Made by a program: the position numbers and the translations under genes
NCBI RefSeq assembly: GCF_003946305.1
Contig: NZ_RHNS01000002.1
Span: forward strand, 124,001-188,000
Length of the DNA: 64,000 bases
DNA from: Lacticaseibacillus porcinae
Lineage (GTDB): Bacteria > Bacillota > Bacilli > Lactobacillales > Lactobacillaceae
Direction of reading: 5' to 3'
Part shown: positions 36,393 to 45,382 of the stretch, in pieces
How positions within the stretch are numbered: position 1 is the stretch's first letter
Layout of the letters: every line of letters begins with the position of its first letter
Notes under the pieces: generated by a model
Seen by the model: the letters and a program-made list of their open reading frames with translations, nothing else
Told to the model about the DNA's origin: nothing
Databases searched by the model: none

Positions 36393-36917
36393 ATGTCAAA
36401 CATTCAAATCGTTCCCGTTACCGATGAAGAGATCCCAACGTTGGTGCATATCGCCCGCGTCACTTTTGCTGATACCTTTGATGCCAACACGGCACCGGCA
36501 GATATGCAAGAATTTCTCGATACCGCCTATGCGCCTGAGCAATTGACCAAAGAATTACATACACCAGGGACGACTTTTTGGTTCGTCACTGTCGATGGCA
36601 CCCCAGCAGGTTATTTAAAACTCAACATCAATCAAGCTGTCACCGCCGATGTCAAAGCTGACAATGCCTTGGAGCTTGAACGAATCTACATTTTGCCTGA
36701 TCACAAACGTCAAGGCCTCGGGAGCAAATTATATGCGCATGCGTTAGCAATGGCGAAGAAATTTCACAAGCCGACCATCGCGTTAGGGGTGTGGGAACAC
36801 AACGAACCGGCGAAATCTTTCTATATGAAGCGCGGATTTCACAAAGTCGGTGAACATGCTTTCGTCGTTGGCGATGATCCACAACATGATTGGTTGATGG
36901 AAGCCGCGGTAGAATAG
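36393..36917 (+). CDS. GNAT-family N-acetyltransferase
   Basis: 174-aa acetyltransferase. The acetyl-CoA loop is DHKRQGLGSKL (Q/RxxGxG/A motif A) after the LERIYILP strand, and GVWEHNEPAKSFYMKRGF is motif B. Overall it resembles PaiA of Bacillus, a polyamine acetyltransferase, but the substrate is not fixed by sequence. TAAGGAAG precedes ATG 36393. Cotranscribed with the MarR gene upstream. The frame extends back to 36321 inside that gene without a ribosome site. Confidence 0.85.
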   Translation: MSNIQIVPVTDEEIPTLVHIARVTFADTFDANTAPADMQEFLDTAYAPEQLTKELHTPGTTFWFVTVDGTPAGYLKLNINQAVTADVKADNALELERIYILPDHKRQGLGSKLYAHALAMAKKFHKPTIALGVWEHNEPAKSFYMKRGFHKVGEHAFVVGDDPQHDWLMEAAVE

Positions 36918-36926
36918 CATTTTTCG

Positions 36927-36955
36927 TTTACAAATGGCCGCGTTTTGGGTATTAT
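36927..36955 (+). promoter_or_regulatory. Promoter of tig
   Basis: TTTACA (36927-36932), 17-base spacer, TATTAT (36950-36955), about 43 bases before ATG 36998. Confidence 0.7.
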
Positions 36956-36997
36956 GGTTAAGTATGTAATACGAAATGACTATGTCGGAGGTACAGC

Positions 36998-38281
36998 ATG
37001 GCTGCAAAATGGGAAAAGCAAGGCGCTAATGATGGCGTATTGACTTTTGAAATCGAACAAGAACAAATTAAATTAGGGTTGGACAAGGCGTTCAACCGTG
37101 TGAAAAAGAGCCTGAACGTTCCTGGGTTCCGTAAAGGTCACGTGTCCCGTACTGTGTTTGATCGCATGTACGGCGAAGCGGCTTTATACGAAGACGCATT
37201 GAACATTCTTTTGCCAGACGCTTACGAAGCTGCGGTTGACGAAACTGCCATCGAACCAGTGGACCAACCAAAAATCGACGTCGACAAAATGGACGAAGGC
37301 GAAGCTTGGGTCATCAAAGCAACTGTTACCGTTAAGCCAGAAGTTAAGCTTGGCGATTACAAAGGCTTAGATGTGGACAAGCAAGACCGCGAAGTTTCCG
37401 AAGCAGACGTTGAAGAAGAATTACAAAAACGTCGCGAAGGCCAAGCTGAATTAGTCCTTAAAGAAGACGCCGCAGCAGAAAAAGGTGACACGGTCACTAT
37501 CGATTATGCTGGGACTGTCGACGGGGTTGCCTTTGATGGCGGCACTGCCAAGAACTACTCTTTGGAACTCGGCTCAAACTCCTTCATCCCTGGCTTTGAA
37601 GACCAATTAGTCGGCCACAAAGCTGGCGAAGAAGTCACTGTTAAAGTAACTTTCCCAGAAGATTACCAAGCAGAAGACCTCAAAGGTAAAGATGCTGAAT
37701 TTGCCACGACCATCCACGAAGTTAAGACGAAGCAATTGCCTGACTTAGATGATGATTTTGCCAAAGACTTAGACGAAGACGTTGACACCTTAGATGAATT
37801 GAAGTCCAAGATCAAAGACGAACTTGTGGCTAAGAAGGCTGAAGCTGCTGACAACGCCAAGGAAGAACAAGCCATTGGCAAAGCAGTTGAAAATGCTGAA
37901 ATCACTGAGATCCCTCAAGCAATGATCGATTCTGAAGTGTCCAACCAAATGGATCAATTCCTTGGCAACATGCAACGCCAAGGCATCAACCCAGACATGT
38001 ACTATCAATTGACTGGCACTAAAGAAGAAGACTTGAAGAAGCAATTTGCCGCTGACGCTGAAACTCGCGTTAAGACCAACTTGGTGCTTGAAGCCGTCGT
38101 TGCTGCTGAAAAGATCGTGCCTTCTGAAGATGAAATCTCTGCAGAAGTTAAAGACCTTGCCGGCGAATACAACATGGAAGAAGACGCCGTTCGTCGTGCG
38201 CTTTCTGATGACATGTTGAAGCATGACATTGGCGTGAAGAAAGCGATCCGCGTGATCACTGAATCCGCTAAAGAAGCTTAA
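36998..38281 (+). CDS. tig: Trigger factor
   Basis: Ribosome-bound chaperone and peptidyl-prolyl isomerase for nascent chains. 427 aa. The N-terminal ribosome-binding domain has [11 protein letters not shown] (signature GFRxGxxP variant), an FKBP-type PPIase domain lies at about 160-245 ([14 protein letters not shown]), and a long alpha-helical C-terminal domain follows. CGGAGG lies before ATG 36998. Codon use is that of a highly expressed gene (AAG/AAA, GAA, GCT bias). Monocistronic, with two terminators downstream. Confidence 0.96.
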   Translation: MAAKWEKQGANDGVLTFEIEQEQIKLGLDKAFNRVKKSLNVPGFRKGHVSRTVFDRMYGEAALYEDALNILLPDAYEAAVDETAIEPVDQPKIDVDKMDEGEAWVIKATVTVKPEVKLGDYKGLDVDKQDREVSEADVEEELQKRREGQAELVLKEDAAAEKGDTVTIDYAGTVDGVAFDGGTAKNYSLELGSNSFIPGFEDQLVGHKAGEEVTVKVTFPEDYQAEDLKGKDAEFATTIHEVKTKQLPDLDDDFAKDLDEDVDTLDELKSKIKDELVAKKAEAADNAKEEQAIGKAVENAEITEIPQAMIDSEVSNQMDQFLGNMQRQGINPDMYYQLTGTKEEDLKKQFAADAETRVKTNLVLEAVVAAEKIVPSEDEISAEVKDLAGEYNMEEDAVRRALSDDMLKHDIGVKKAIRVITESAKEA

Positions 38282-38295
38282 TTCGTCTAACGAGA

Positions 38296-38327
38296 CACCC
38301 ACTAGCTACAGGCTGGTGGGTGTTTTT
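38296..38327 (+). terminator. Terminator after tig
   Basis: CACCCACTAGC / GCTGGTGGGTG stem with TTTTT. Confidence 0.9.
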
Positions 38328-38350
38328 GCATGTGCTGAAATTTTTCGCTA

Positions 38351-38390
38351 GCCTTGATCGAGATAACCTTGATCAAGGCTTTTTATTTTC
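38351..38390 (+). terminator. Second terminator after tig
   Basis: Perfect GCCTTGATC / GATCAAGGC stem followed by TTTTTATTTT. A tandem backup to the terminator at 38296; no gene lies between them. Confidence 0.85.
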
Positions 38391-38465
38391 GATTTTGGCT
38401 GCAGTTCAATCCTTGAATAGTTCATAGGGTTAAATTTAAAAAACATACTCTTTAAAAGAAAACAC

Positions 38466-38517
38466 TTGCATAATCAAAATGAACAAGCTATTCTTATTCA
38501 CGTAGGAAACGTTTTCT
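38466..38517 (+). promoter_or_regulatory. Promoter and cre box of the beta-glucoside PTS operon
   Basis: TTGCAT (38466-38471), 17-base spacer, TATTCT (38489-38494). TAGGAAACGTTTTCT (38503-38517) matches 13 of 15 cre positions and lies right at the expected start of transcription, where CcpA binding would block the polymerase. Confidence 0.75.
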
Positions 38518-38543
38518 AACAAATTGAATCATGGAGGGTGTCA

Positions 38544-39920
38544 ATGACAGACAAAATGCCTGACACATTTTTCTGGGGTAATTCAAGTTCCAGTATGCAA
38601 ACAGAAGGGGCCGTGCATTTAGATGGAAAAGGCCGATCCGTCTATGATGTGCGACCAGCAGGACCGGATACCAGCGATTGGCAAGTTGCTATCGATGCGT
38701 ATCATCGCTACGAAGAAGATCTTGATTTGATGCAGGCCATGCATATGAACATGTACCGTTTGCAGATCTCGTGGTCGCGGGTGATTCCTGATGGCGATGG
38801 TGAGTTTAATCAAGCAGGGATCGCCTACTATGATCGCGTGATCGATGCATGCCTTGCACGTGGTATCACACCAATGGTTTGCTTGTATCATTTCGACATG
38901 CCACTGGCTTTAGCAAAACAATATAACGGTTTTATATCACGTCACACGGTGGATGCCTTCGTCCGGTTTGGGCAAGCGATGATCGAACGCTTTCATGATC
39001 GGGTGAAATATTGGTTGGTGTTTAACGAGCATAACTTATACTTCACCGATGAAGTGTTCAATATTTCCGGTTATCTCAAAGGCGCAAAGACCTTGCCAGA
39101 AATGTATCAAATCTTTCATCACACCATGTTGGCGCACGCAAGACTCGATGCGTATGTTCATCAAACGTATCCTGACCTTAAAATCGGCGGCATGTTAGCC
39201 TATACCCCGATTTATCCGCAAGATGCTGATCCCAAGACGATCTTTGCAGCGCGTCAACTAGACGAGTTTCTGAATAACAATTTAAATTCAGCTTATGTCA
39301 ACGGTCATTATTCACCAGAAGTATGGCGCTATATCAAACGTTCTGGTTTGGATTTCGATTGGCAGCCAGAAGATGCCGCAGTATTATCCCAGCAGCATGC
39401 AGATTTCATCGCGTTTTCGTATTATCGCTCCGCAGTGGTGGATGCCACCAAAATCCCTGATGGCACGCCAGTCAATCGGTACTTAGCCTACAGTTTCGAA
39501 GATAATCCGTTTGTTGGGCAAACCGAATGGGGCTGGGCGATCGATCCACTCGGATTGCGAAATGTGATCACCAAGTTATATGACCAATATCAAGTGCCGG
39601 TATTTCCCGTCGAAAATGGCATCGGCATTCATGAAACTTGGGATGGCGAACATCAAATCGATGACACTGCCCGCATCGACTACCACCGTGCGCATATTCA
39701 AGCGATGCAAGCCGCAATGTTTGAAGATGGCGCCGAAGTATTAGGGTATTTGGGCTGGGGGTTGATCGATATTCCAAGTTCTCATGCTGATATGGAAAAG
39801 CGTTATGGCGCAGTGTACGTCAACCGCGGTAACCACGATTTACGCGATTTACGTCGCGTCCCGAAGAAAAGCTTTTATTGGTTTCAACAAGTCTTTGGTT
39901 CTAATGGGGAGGATCTCTAA
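38544..39920 (+). CDS. GH1 6-phospho-beta-glucosidase family enzyme
   Basis: Hydrolyses phosphorylated beta-glucosides brought in by the PTS. 458 aa, GH1 barrel. N-terminal FFWGNSSSSMQTEGA is the GH1 entry motif; acid/base E162 sits in FNEHN (instead of the common NEP) and nucleophile E357 in PVENG. The C-terminal PKKSFYW resembles the phosphate-binding K-S-Y cluster of 6-phospho enzymes. ATG 38544 has GGAGGG at five bases. First gene of an operon with PTS IIC and IIB; its stop overlaps the IIC start. Confidence 0.88.
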   Translation: MTDKMPDTFFWGNSSSSMQTEGAVHLDGKGRSVYDVRPAGPDTSDWQVAIDAYHRYEEDLDLMQAMHMNMYRLQISWSRVIPDGDGEFNQAGIAYYDRVIDACLARGITPMVCLYHFDMPLALAKQYNGFISRHTVDAFVRFGQAMIERFHDRVKYWLVFNEHNLYFTDEVFNISGYLKGAKTLPEMYQIFHHTMLAHARLDAYVHQTYPDLKIGGMLAYTPIYPQDADPKTIFAARQLDEFLNNNLNSAYVNGHYSPEVWRYIKRSGLDFDWQPEDAAVLSQQHADFIAFSYYRSAVVDATKIPDGTPVNRYLAYSFEDNPFVGQTEWGWAIDPLGLRNVITKLYDQYQVPVFPVENGIGIHETWDGEHQIDDTARIDYHRAHIQAMQAAMFEDGAEVLGYLGWGLIDIPSSHADMEKRYGAVYVNRGNHDLRDLRRVPKKSFYWFQQVFGSNGEDL

Positions 39921-41332
39921 TGGAAAATAATTCTAAATTTGGCAGCTGGGTCAACGCCAAGATCATGCCGCCAGTCATGAAGTTTGTGAATACCAAAGCC
40001 GTTAAAGCGTTACAAGACGGGATGATTTATTCACTACCATTCATCATTGTCGGCTCGATTTTTCTGATTTTATCCAACATTCCAATTCCCGCAGTTGCTC
40101 AAGCATTGAACGATTCTGGCTGGGCCGCCTTTTTCAGTCAAGCTTATACCGCAACCTTTGGGGTATTGTCACTGTGGGCAGTCGTCGGCATGGCATATGT
40201 TTATGTCCGCAACGAAGGCTATGAACCACTGCCAGCTGGGTTGACTAGTTTGTCAGCATTTTTACTGATTCAATTGATGCAAACCGACAATCCATTGAAA
40301 ACAGCGATGGCCAATGGCACTGGCGATCTTTCTGCTAAAGCAGTCACGGCTAACATCGACAAATTGCCGCATGCGTTACAGACTTTGGTCAACAATCCAG
40401 TAACTGGAGTTTTCAATGTCACGTGGTTAGGTGGCCAAGGGATGGTTGGTGCGATCATCGTTGGTTTGTTAACGGGTTGGGCCTATTCCGGTATGTTGAA
40501 AAAAGGTTGGAAGATCACATTACCAGAACAAGTACCAAGTTCTGTTGCCAAGCAGTTTACTGCAATGATCCCAGCTGGTGTGATCCTTGGTGTCGCAATG
40601 TTGGTATACGCAGGCTTTAAGACCTTCATGAAGACCGATCTTTTGCAATATGTTTACACCCTTTTGGAAATGCCGATGCAAGGGTTATCAGATTCGTTGT
40701 TCGGTGCGATCATCATCGGCTTTGCCGTGTCGTTCTTCTGGTTCTTCGGGGTGCATGGCGGCTTGATCGTCGGTACCATTGCTGGTGTGTTCTTAATGCC
40801 AAACACTGCCGCCAACGCGGCTTTATATCACGCCGGCAAGTTGAGCTTAGCTAACGGTGCACACATTGTCACCAACGAATTCTATAACAACTTTATTAAT
40901 TTGACTGGGTCAGGCATTACCATCGGGTTGGTGATCTTCACTTTGGTCGCGGCGAAATCGACGCAAATGAAAACCTTAGGGAAAATTGAATTAGTCCCAG
41001 CGATTTTCAACATCAATGAACCATTCTTGTTCGGGTTGCCTTTGGTCATGAATCCATTTTTAGCAATTCCATTTTTCTTGACGCCTGTGGTGATCGCGTT
41101 GACGACTTACCTGGTGATCTACTTTGGGATCGTGCCACCACTCAATGGGGTCGCGGCACCTTGGACGACACCAGCGATCATTTCTGGATTCTTCATCGGC
41201 GGTTGGAAAATGGCGATTTGGCAAGCATGCACCTTGGTGATCTCTACGTTGATCTACTTCCCATTTGCGAAAAAATATGACCAGATCTTAGTCAAACAAG
41301 AAGCCGAAAAAATGGCTGAGGAGGCCAAATAA
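39920..41332 (+). CDS. PTS EIIC, lactose/cellobiose family
   Basis: 470-aa membrane permease of the PTS. Around ten hydrophobic segments include LPFIIVGSIFLILSNIP near residue 36. The family's substrate loop appears as FFGVHGGLIVGT, and NINEPFLFGLPLVMNP is the typical PTS EIIC signature. The ATG overlaps the stop of the GH1 gene, and its own stop overlaps the IIB start. The glucoside transported (cellobiose, arbutin-like or other) is not decided by sequence. No IIA gene is present nearby. Confidence 0.92.
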   Translation: MENNSKFGSWVNAKIMPPVMKFVNTKAVKALQDGMIYSLPFIIVGSIFLILSNIPIPAVAQALNDSGWAAFFSQAYTATFGVLSLWAVVGMAYVYVRNEGYEPLPAGLTSLSAFLLIQLMQTDNPLKTAMANGTGDLSAKAVTANIDKLPHALQTLVNNPVTGVFNVTWLGGQGMVGAIIVGLLTGWAYSGMLKKGWKITLPEQVPSSVAKQFTAMIPAGVILGVAMLVYAGFKTFMKTDLLQYVYTLLEMPMQGLSDSLFGAIIIGFAVSFFWFFGVHGGLIVGTIAGVFLMPNTAANAALYHAGKLSLANGAHIVTNEFYNNFINLTGSGITIGLVIFTLVAAKSTQMKTLGKIELVPAIFNINEPFLFGLPLVMNPFLAIPFFLTPVVIALTTYLVIYFGIVPPLNGVAAPWTTPAIISGFFIGGWKMAIWQACTLVISTLIYFPFAKKYDQILVKQEAEKMAEEAK

Positions 41333-41655
41333 TGGCAGATAAAACGATTATGTTAGCTTGTTCTGCAGGAATGTCCACGAGTTTGTTGGTCACCAAAATG
41401 CAAGCTGCAGCAAAAAAACTTGGGCGTGATTACCATATTTTTGCCACCAGCGTTTCGGATATCGATAATCAATTGACCAACACCCACCCAGATGTTTTGA
41501 TGCTTGGGCCGCAAGTTGCTTACATGAAAGGCGACGTCAAAGTGAAAACTGATGCCGCTAAGATCCCAATGGCAGTGATCAATATGCAAGATTATGGGAT
41601 GATGGCAGGCGACAAAGTGCTTGCCGCAGCTGAACAATTATTGAAGGAAGGATAA
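41332..41655 (+). CDS. PTS EIIB, lactose/cellobiose family
   Basis: 107-aa cytoplasmic phosphocarrier. The phosphorylated residue is C10 in MLACSAGMSTSLLV, the standard P-loop of the family. Length and fold pattern fit. It overlaps the end of IIC by one base and precedes a 68-aa ORF of unknown role. It accepts phosphate from an EIIA that is not encoded here and passes it to the sugar at IIC. Confidence 0.93.
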   Translation: MADKTIMLACSAGMSTSLLVTKMQAAAKKLGRDYHIFATSVSDIDNQLTNTHPDVLMLGPQVAYMKGDVKVKTDAAKIPMAVINMQDYGMMAGDKVLAAAEQLLKEG

Positions 41656-41658
41656 ACA

Positions 41659-41865
41659 ATGGTTGCGTATGATGAAAATGGTCACCATTTTACTTGTACT
41701 TTTGAACCAGATGGCCGTTTAGCGGTTACCGTTGATGAAAAGTCTACGGCACGGGGATACTTAGTCGGTAATCTGGTGCGTTTTCCCAAAAGTTTGGCGA
41801 TCGGAGACGACTTTGTAATGACGTTGACCTTGCCAGCTGCAGTCGTGAAACAACTAAACGCATAA
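41659..41865 (+). CDS. Unknown 68-aa protein in the PTS operon
   Basis: Not recognised. ATG 41659 lies three bases after the IIB stop with GAAGGA upstream, so it is translated with the operon. The 68 residues look like a small beta-rich soluble domain (HHFTCTFEPDGRLAVTVDE, then LVRFPKSLAIGDDFVMTL) with no membrane segment. It is followed by the promoter of the GntR gene. It could be a small accessory or regulatory protein, but nothing in the sequence shows which. Confidence 0.6.
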   Translation: MVAYDENGHHFTCTFEPDGRLAVTVDEKSTARGYLVGNLVRFPKSLAIGDDFVMTLTLPAAVVKQLNA

Positions 41866-41889
41866 TCTTTCGCCGTAACGGATATGTCA

Positions 41890-41898
41890 TGCTACAAT
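41890..41898 (+). promoter_or_regulatory. Extended -10 promoter of the GntR gene
   Basis: TGC-TACAAT with TACAAT at 41893-41898 gives the GntR gene its own start of transcription behind the PTS operon. Confidence 0.45.
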
Positions 41899-41936
41899 TA
41901 ACCTATATGAAATGAATTTAGAATGTAGGTGGCAGC

Positions 41937-42653
41937 GTGAAAAAATATCAAGTGATCGCCAATCAAATTCGTGAGCGGATCTTATCTGGTGTTTATCCAC
42001 CGAAAACGATGATCCCAGATCAAAAACAATTTGCTGAAGAATTTGATGTGTCGATGATCACGGTGAAAAAAGCATTAGATGGCTTGGCAAGAGAAGGTTT
42101 GATCTACAAAAAGTCCGGTTTAGGCACTTTTGTCCTTGGTAAAATTCCGTTAGGGAGTGCGGCTGATTCTCCGGCCAATGCGTTTGATGGGTTGTCAGCG
42201 CAACAAGGTGCCGATCATGTGGAGAGTATCCCTTTGCTATTTGAATTGGCGTTTCCCACTCCTGAAATCGCTGAAAAGCTCGACTGTCCAACCAGCGAAC
42301 CGATTTATGACATTTTACGGTTGCGGAAACTCAATGGCAAACCGTTTATCTTAGAACACACCTATATGCCAGTACGGTTGGTGCCAAATCTCACCAAAGA
42401 GATCTTGACGACCTCAATTTATCAATACATTCATAACGAATTGAAGTTGGCGTTTGGTGGGGCATATCGCCAAATCCATGCCAGTGAGCCCAATGAGCTT
42501 GATCAACGGTATTTAAATGCTGGCGAGCACACGCCAATGCTTGAAGTCGAGCAAGTGGTATGGTTGACCAATGGTGAGAATGTTGAGTACTCCACCAGTC
42601 GTAATGTCTTTGATCAGCGGTCTTATACCGTGATCGATGTGAATGATTTTTAA
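41937..42653 (+). CDS. GntR-family (HutC/UTRA) transcriptional regulator
   Basis: 238 aa. The N-terminal winged helix (YQVIANQIRERILSGVYPP, then FDVSMITVKKALDGLAREGLI) binds DNA and the C-terminal UTRA domain (about 90-235) binds a phosphosugar. It starts at GTG 41937 with AGGTGG upstream. It follows the PTS operon and probably controls it with the imported 6-phospho-glucoside as inducer, by analogy with BglR/YvoA-type proteins. Its operator was not located. Confidence 0.88.
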   Translation: MKKYQVIANQIRERILSGVYPPKTMIPDQKQFAEEFDVSMITVKKALDGLAREGLIYKKSGLGTFVLGKIPLGSAADSPANAFDGLSAQQGADHVESIPLLFELAFPTPEIAEKLDCPTSEPIYDILRLRKLNGKPFILEHTYMPVRLVPNLTKEILTTSIYQYIHNELKLAFGGAYRQIHASEPNELDQRYLNAGEHTPMLEVEQVVWLTNGENVEYSTSRNVFDQRSYTVIDVNDF

Positions 42654-42658
42654 CTGAG

Positions 42659-42686
42659 AAGTTGTGGCTAACGCTGCAACTTTTTT
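42659..42686 (+). terminator. Terminator after the GntR gene
   Basis: AAGTTGTGGC / GCTGCAACTT stem followed by T6. Confidence 0.75.
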
Positions 42687-42737
42687 GGTGAAGTTGGTGA
42701 ATGTCTGGTCCAATTTTGCTAAAGAACATGCTTTTTG

Positions 42738-42746
42738 TGGTAAAAT
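42738..42746 (+). promoter_or_regulatory. Extended -10 promoter of the ROK kinase gene
   Basis: TGG-TAAAAT with TAAAAT at 42741-42746, 34 bases before the ROK start. Confidence 0.45.
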
Positions 42747-42779
42747 GAATGCGGATACAAAATTCAGGGAGGTTATTAA

Positions 42780-43649
42780 ATGACGCAATTGATCGCGATT
42801 GATATTGGTGGTACCAGCATTAAATTTTCGCTGTGGGATGGCAACGACTTAGGTCCAGTGCAAAGTCGGCCGACACCCGATAACTTGGATGATTTTTATG
42901 CGGTGCTGAAAACTGGCGCTGAATCCGTTCGCGGCGATGCTGAAGTTGAAGGGGTGGCGATTTCCTCACCTGGTTCCGTTAATCAAGCCACAGGCGTCAT
43001 CGAAGGGGCTAGTGCGATCCCATATATTCACAATTTCGAGATCCAACCACGCCTCGTTGATTTGTTTGGCTTGCCAGTCACCTTGGAAAATGATGCCAAT
43101 TGTGCGGCGCTCGCTGAATTAGCAGCAGGCGCAGGCGTCGGTCACCACAGTTTGTTATTCTTAGTGATCGGCACTGGGGTTGGCGGTGCGGTGGTCGTCA
43201 ACGATCGCATTTGGCATGGTGCGCACTTGTATGGCGGCGAATTTGGGTATATGTTGATGCGGCCTGAAGGCACCTTGAGTGAGATCGTATCTCCAGTGAA
43301 CTTGGCCCATCGCTACAATGCGGCCACTGGTGACAATATCGATGGCAAAACCTTATTTGAACGTGCCGAAGCCCGTGATCCTGAAGCGATGCGGCTAGTG
43401 GCAGACGCTGAAGCGGTGCTTGGGAAAACGATTTTCAATTTACAATACGCTTTTGACCCAGAACGTATCTTGATTGGCGGCGCCATTAGTGAAAATGCGA
43501 AGTTCTTAGATGGCGTGCGGGCTGCAGTCGATGCCGTCAAAGCGCGTGTCGGTATCGGTGACATCACCCCTGAGATCATGCCTTGTGAATACCTCGGTGA
43601 AGCCAACTTACGCGGTGCGGTCGTTAATTTCGAACAACAAATCGATTAA
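42780..43649 (+). CDS. ROK-family sugar kinase (beta-glucoside kinase-like)
   Basis: 289 aa. The ATP loop DIGGTSIKFSLWDG is at the N-terminus, ENDANCAALAE carries the catalytic Asp, and GTGVGGAVV follows. The zinc-binding CxCGxxGC motif of glucokinases and repressors is absent, with HLYGGEFGYMLM in its place, as in beta-glucoside kinases. There is no N-terminal DNA-binding domain, so this is an enzyme. GGGAGG precedes ATG 42780. Its place next to a beta-glucoside PTS suggests it handles free glucosides or glucose released from them. Confidence 0.85.
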   Translation: MTQLIAIDIGGTSIKFSLWDGNDLGPVQSRPTPDNLDDFYAVLKTGAESVRGDAEVEGVAISSPGSVNQATGVIEGASAIPYIHNFEIQPRLVDLFGLPVTLENDANCAALAELAAGAGVGHHSLLFLVIGTGVGGAVVVNDRIWHGAHLYGGEFGYMLMRPEGTLSEIVSPVNLAHRYNAATGDNIDGKTLFERAEARDPEAMRLVADAEAVLGKTIFNLQYAFDPERILIGGAISENAKFLDGVRAAVDAVKARVGIGDITPEIMPCEYLGEANLRGAVVNFEQQID

Positions 43650-43655
43650 ATCAAA

Positions 43656-43690
43656 GGATACCTAGCCGGATACTGGTTGGGTATTTTTTT
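43656..43690 (+). terminator. Terminator after the ROK gene
   Basis: GATACCTAGCC / GGTTGGGTAT imperfect stem followed by seven T residues. Confidence 0.8.
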
Positions 43691-43770
43691 GCGTCAAATT
43701 TGACGACCAGATGATTTTGCGTTTTACTGTGCGTACATCGAATCGTCGTCAATCATCAAGGAGAACAAGC

Positions 43771-44709
43771 ATGTTACCAATTGTCATTGGCTTAGTGATC
43801 GGCTTTGGGTTGCCGATTCAAACTAGCATCAATTCACGTTTAAAAGAAGCATTTGGGTCGCCGTTTTGGTCGAGCTTGATCAGTTTTGCGATCGGAACGG
43901 TAGGGTTGGCTGCAGTGGTGTTGCTCCATCGGCAATCGTTGTTCCCAACCGTCACCACGATCAGCAGTTTACCTTGGTGGATATGGTTAGGCGGATTATT
44001 TGGTGTGATTTATCTCACGTCAAATATTTTGCTGTTTCCTCAACTCGGCGCAGTGCAAACGGTGATTTTTCCTGTGCTCGGGCAAATCTTAATGGGGTTG
44101 TTGATTGATAACGGCGGGTGGTTTCAAACTGCGCAGAATCCAGTGACCGCGATGCGAGCAATCGGGGCCTTGTTGGTGATCGCTGGCGTCTTAGTTACCG
44201 TTGCCTTACCAGCCTACTTCGCACGCCGTGAAGAATTTGGAAACACCACGCAAAAATCTAGCGTTGGCCTTTGGTTATGGCGCGGCTGGGGTGTGATCGC
44301 GGGGATGTTGTCAGCGAGTCAAACGGCAGTGAATGGTCGCTTAGGCGTGGTATTAGGGTCAGCGCAACAAGCGGCATTGATCAGCTTTGCGATGGGCACT
44401 GTTGCGTTGTTGTTGATCGTGGTGATTTTGCATCCCCAGATTACCTTTAAAGAAACGCGTCGTGATCATCGCTGGTGGATGTGGATCGGTGGGTTGATCG
44501 GTGCTTGTTTTGTATTGGGGAATGCCTATTTAGCGCCGACTATCGGGACCGGTTTAGCAGTGGTCATTGTGTTGTTAGGCTTAATGGCAGGGAGCTTGGC
44601 GATCGATCAATTCGGATGGCTTGGTGCTAAGCGTAATCCCGTCAGTGGATTGCAGTTGATCGGGTTAGCAGTGATGATCCTCGGTGTTGCATGCATCCGC
44701 TTACTATAA
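43771..44709 (+). CDS. YdcZ-type (DUF606) membrane transporter, duplicated
   Basis: 312-aa protein with about ten membrane helices made of two homologous halves. PIQTSINSRL in the first half (about residues 15-24) is repeated as SQTAVNGRLG in the second (about 185-194), and GLLIDNGGW/SLAIDQFGW and the RAIGALLVIAGV/QLIGLAVMILGV ends also correspond. In many bacteria the two halves are separate genes. AAGGAGA precedes ATG 43771; the frame back to 43711 has no ribosome site. Probably a small-molecule exporter of the drug/metabolite superfamily; substrate unknown. Confidence 0.82.
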   Translation: MLPIVIGLVIGFGLPIQTSINSRLKEAFGSPFWSSLISFAIGTVGLAAVVLLHRQSLFPTVTTISSLPWWIWLGGLFGVIYLTSNILLFPQLGAVQTVIFPVLGQILMGLLIDNGGWFQTAQNPVTAMRAIGALLVIAGVLVTVALPAYFARREEFGNTTQKSSVGLWLWRGWGVIAGMLSASQTAVNGRLGVVLGSAQQAALISFAMGTVALLLIVVILHPQITFKETRRDHRWWMWIGGLIGACFVLGNAYLAPTIGTGLAVVIVLLGLMAGSLAIDQFGWLGAKRNPVSGLQLIGLAVMILGVACIRLL

Positions 44710-44721
44710 CAAAACTGTTAG

Positions 44722-44749
44722 TTGACGCCATTAATATTCATGCGATAAT
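44722..44749 (+). promoter_or_regulatory. Promoter of the DUF805 gene
   Basis: TTGACG (44722-44727), 16-base spacer, GATAAT (44744-44749). Confidence 0.55.
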
Positions 44750-44771
44750 ACGCTTGAGAGGAATGATAAAA

Positions 44772-45287
44772 ATGGCAAAAGCAACAGAGAGTGTGGCAGC
44801 GGCCACAGGCAATAGATATTACGGTGCCAAGGGGGTTGGCGCGATCGGGGCATTTTTTGGTAATTATGTGAACTTTACTGGGCGTTCGAGCCGCCGGGAG
44901 TATTGGTGGTGGACCTTGTGGTATGCTCTGCTTTCGTTGATCGCGTTGGTTGGCTTGGGTGCGGCAATCGTAATGAGTGCAGTCGATTGGACCCACCTCG
45001 ATAATTTAAGCGAATTGACAGGGAAAAGTCTGATCCCCATCTTCATTTTGCTGGGCATTTATTTGTTATTTGCCTTGGCCATCGTGATCCCAGGGCTGAG
45101 TTTGACGATTCGCCGTTTTCGCGATGCAGGGGTCCCTTGGTGGGTGTATGTGATCTTGCTAGCAATCGAAGCTTTTGCTGGCATCGTTTATGGTGGCGAT
45201 TCAAACACTGCGACTTTTATTTCTGCAGCAGTCGGGATCACTTGTTTTGTGATCGAAGTGTTACCGTCTAAAAATAGTCCTGAATAA
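44772..45287 (+). CDS. DUF805-family membrane protein
   Basis: 171 aa. The N-terminal FFGNYVNFTGRSSRREYWWW is the DUF805 signature, followed by three or four helices and the RRFRDAGVPWW motif before the third. Function unknown for the family, although some members are linked to phage or toxin pathways. GAGAGG lies nine bases before ATG 44772; ATG 44763 overlaps the ribosome site and is unlikely. Monocistronic between its own promoter and terminator. Confidence 0.82.
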   Translation: MAKATESVAAATGNRYYGAKGVGAIGAFFGNYVNFTGRSSRREYWWWTLWYALLSLIALVGLGAAIVMSAVDWTHLDNLSELTGKSLIPIFILLGIYLLFALAIVIPGLSLTIRRFRDAGVPWWVYVILLAIEAFAGIVYGGDSNTATFISAAVGITCFVIEVLPSKNSPE

Positions 45288-45293
45288 CTGTGA

Positions 45294-45326
45294 GATACCG
45301 CGAAAATTTTTCGCGGTATTTTTTGC
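45294..45326 (+). terminator. Terminator after the DUF805 gene
   Basis: GATACCGCGAAAA / TTTTTCGCGGTAT stem followed by T6. Confidence 0.88.
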
Positions 45327-45382
45327 TTACATCCGTCAACACATTAGCGCTATACTGAAAAGACTAGACAGGAGTGTTGACA

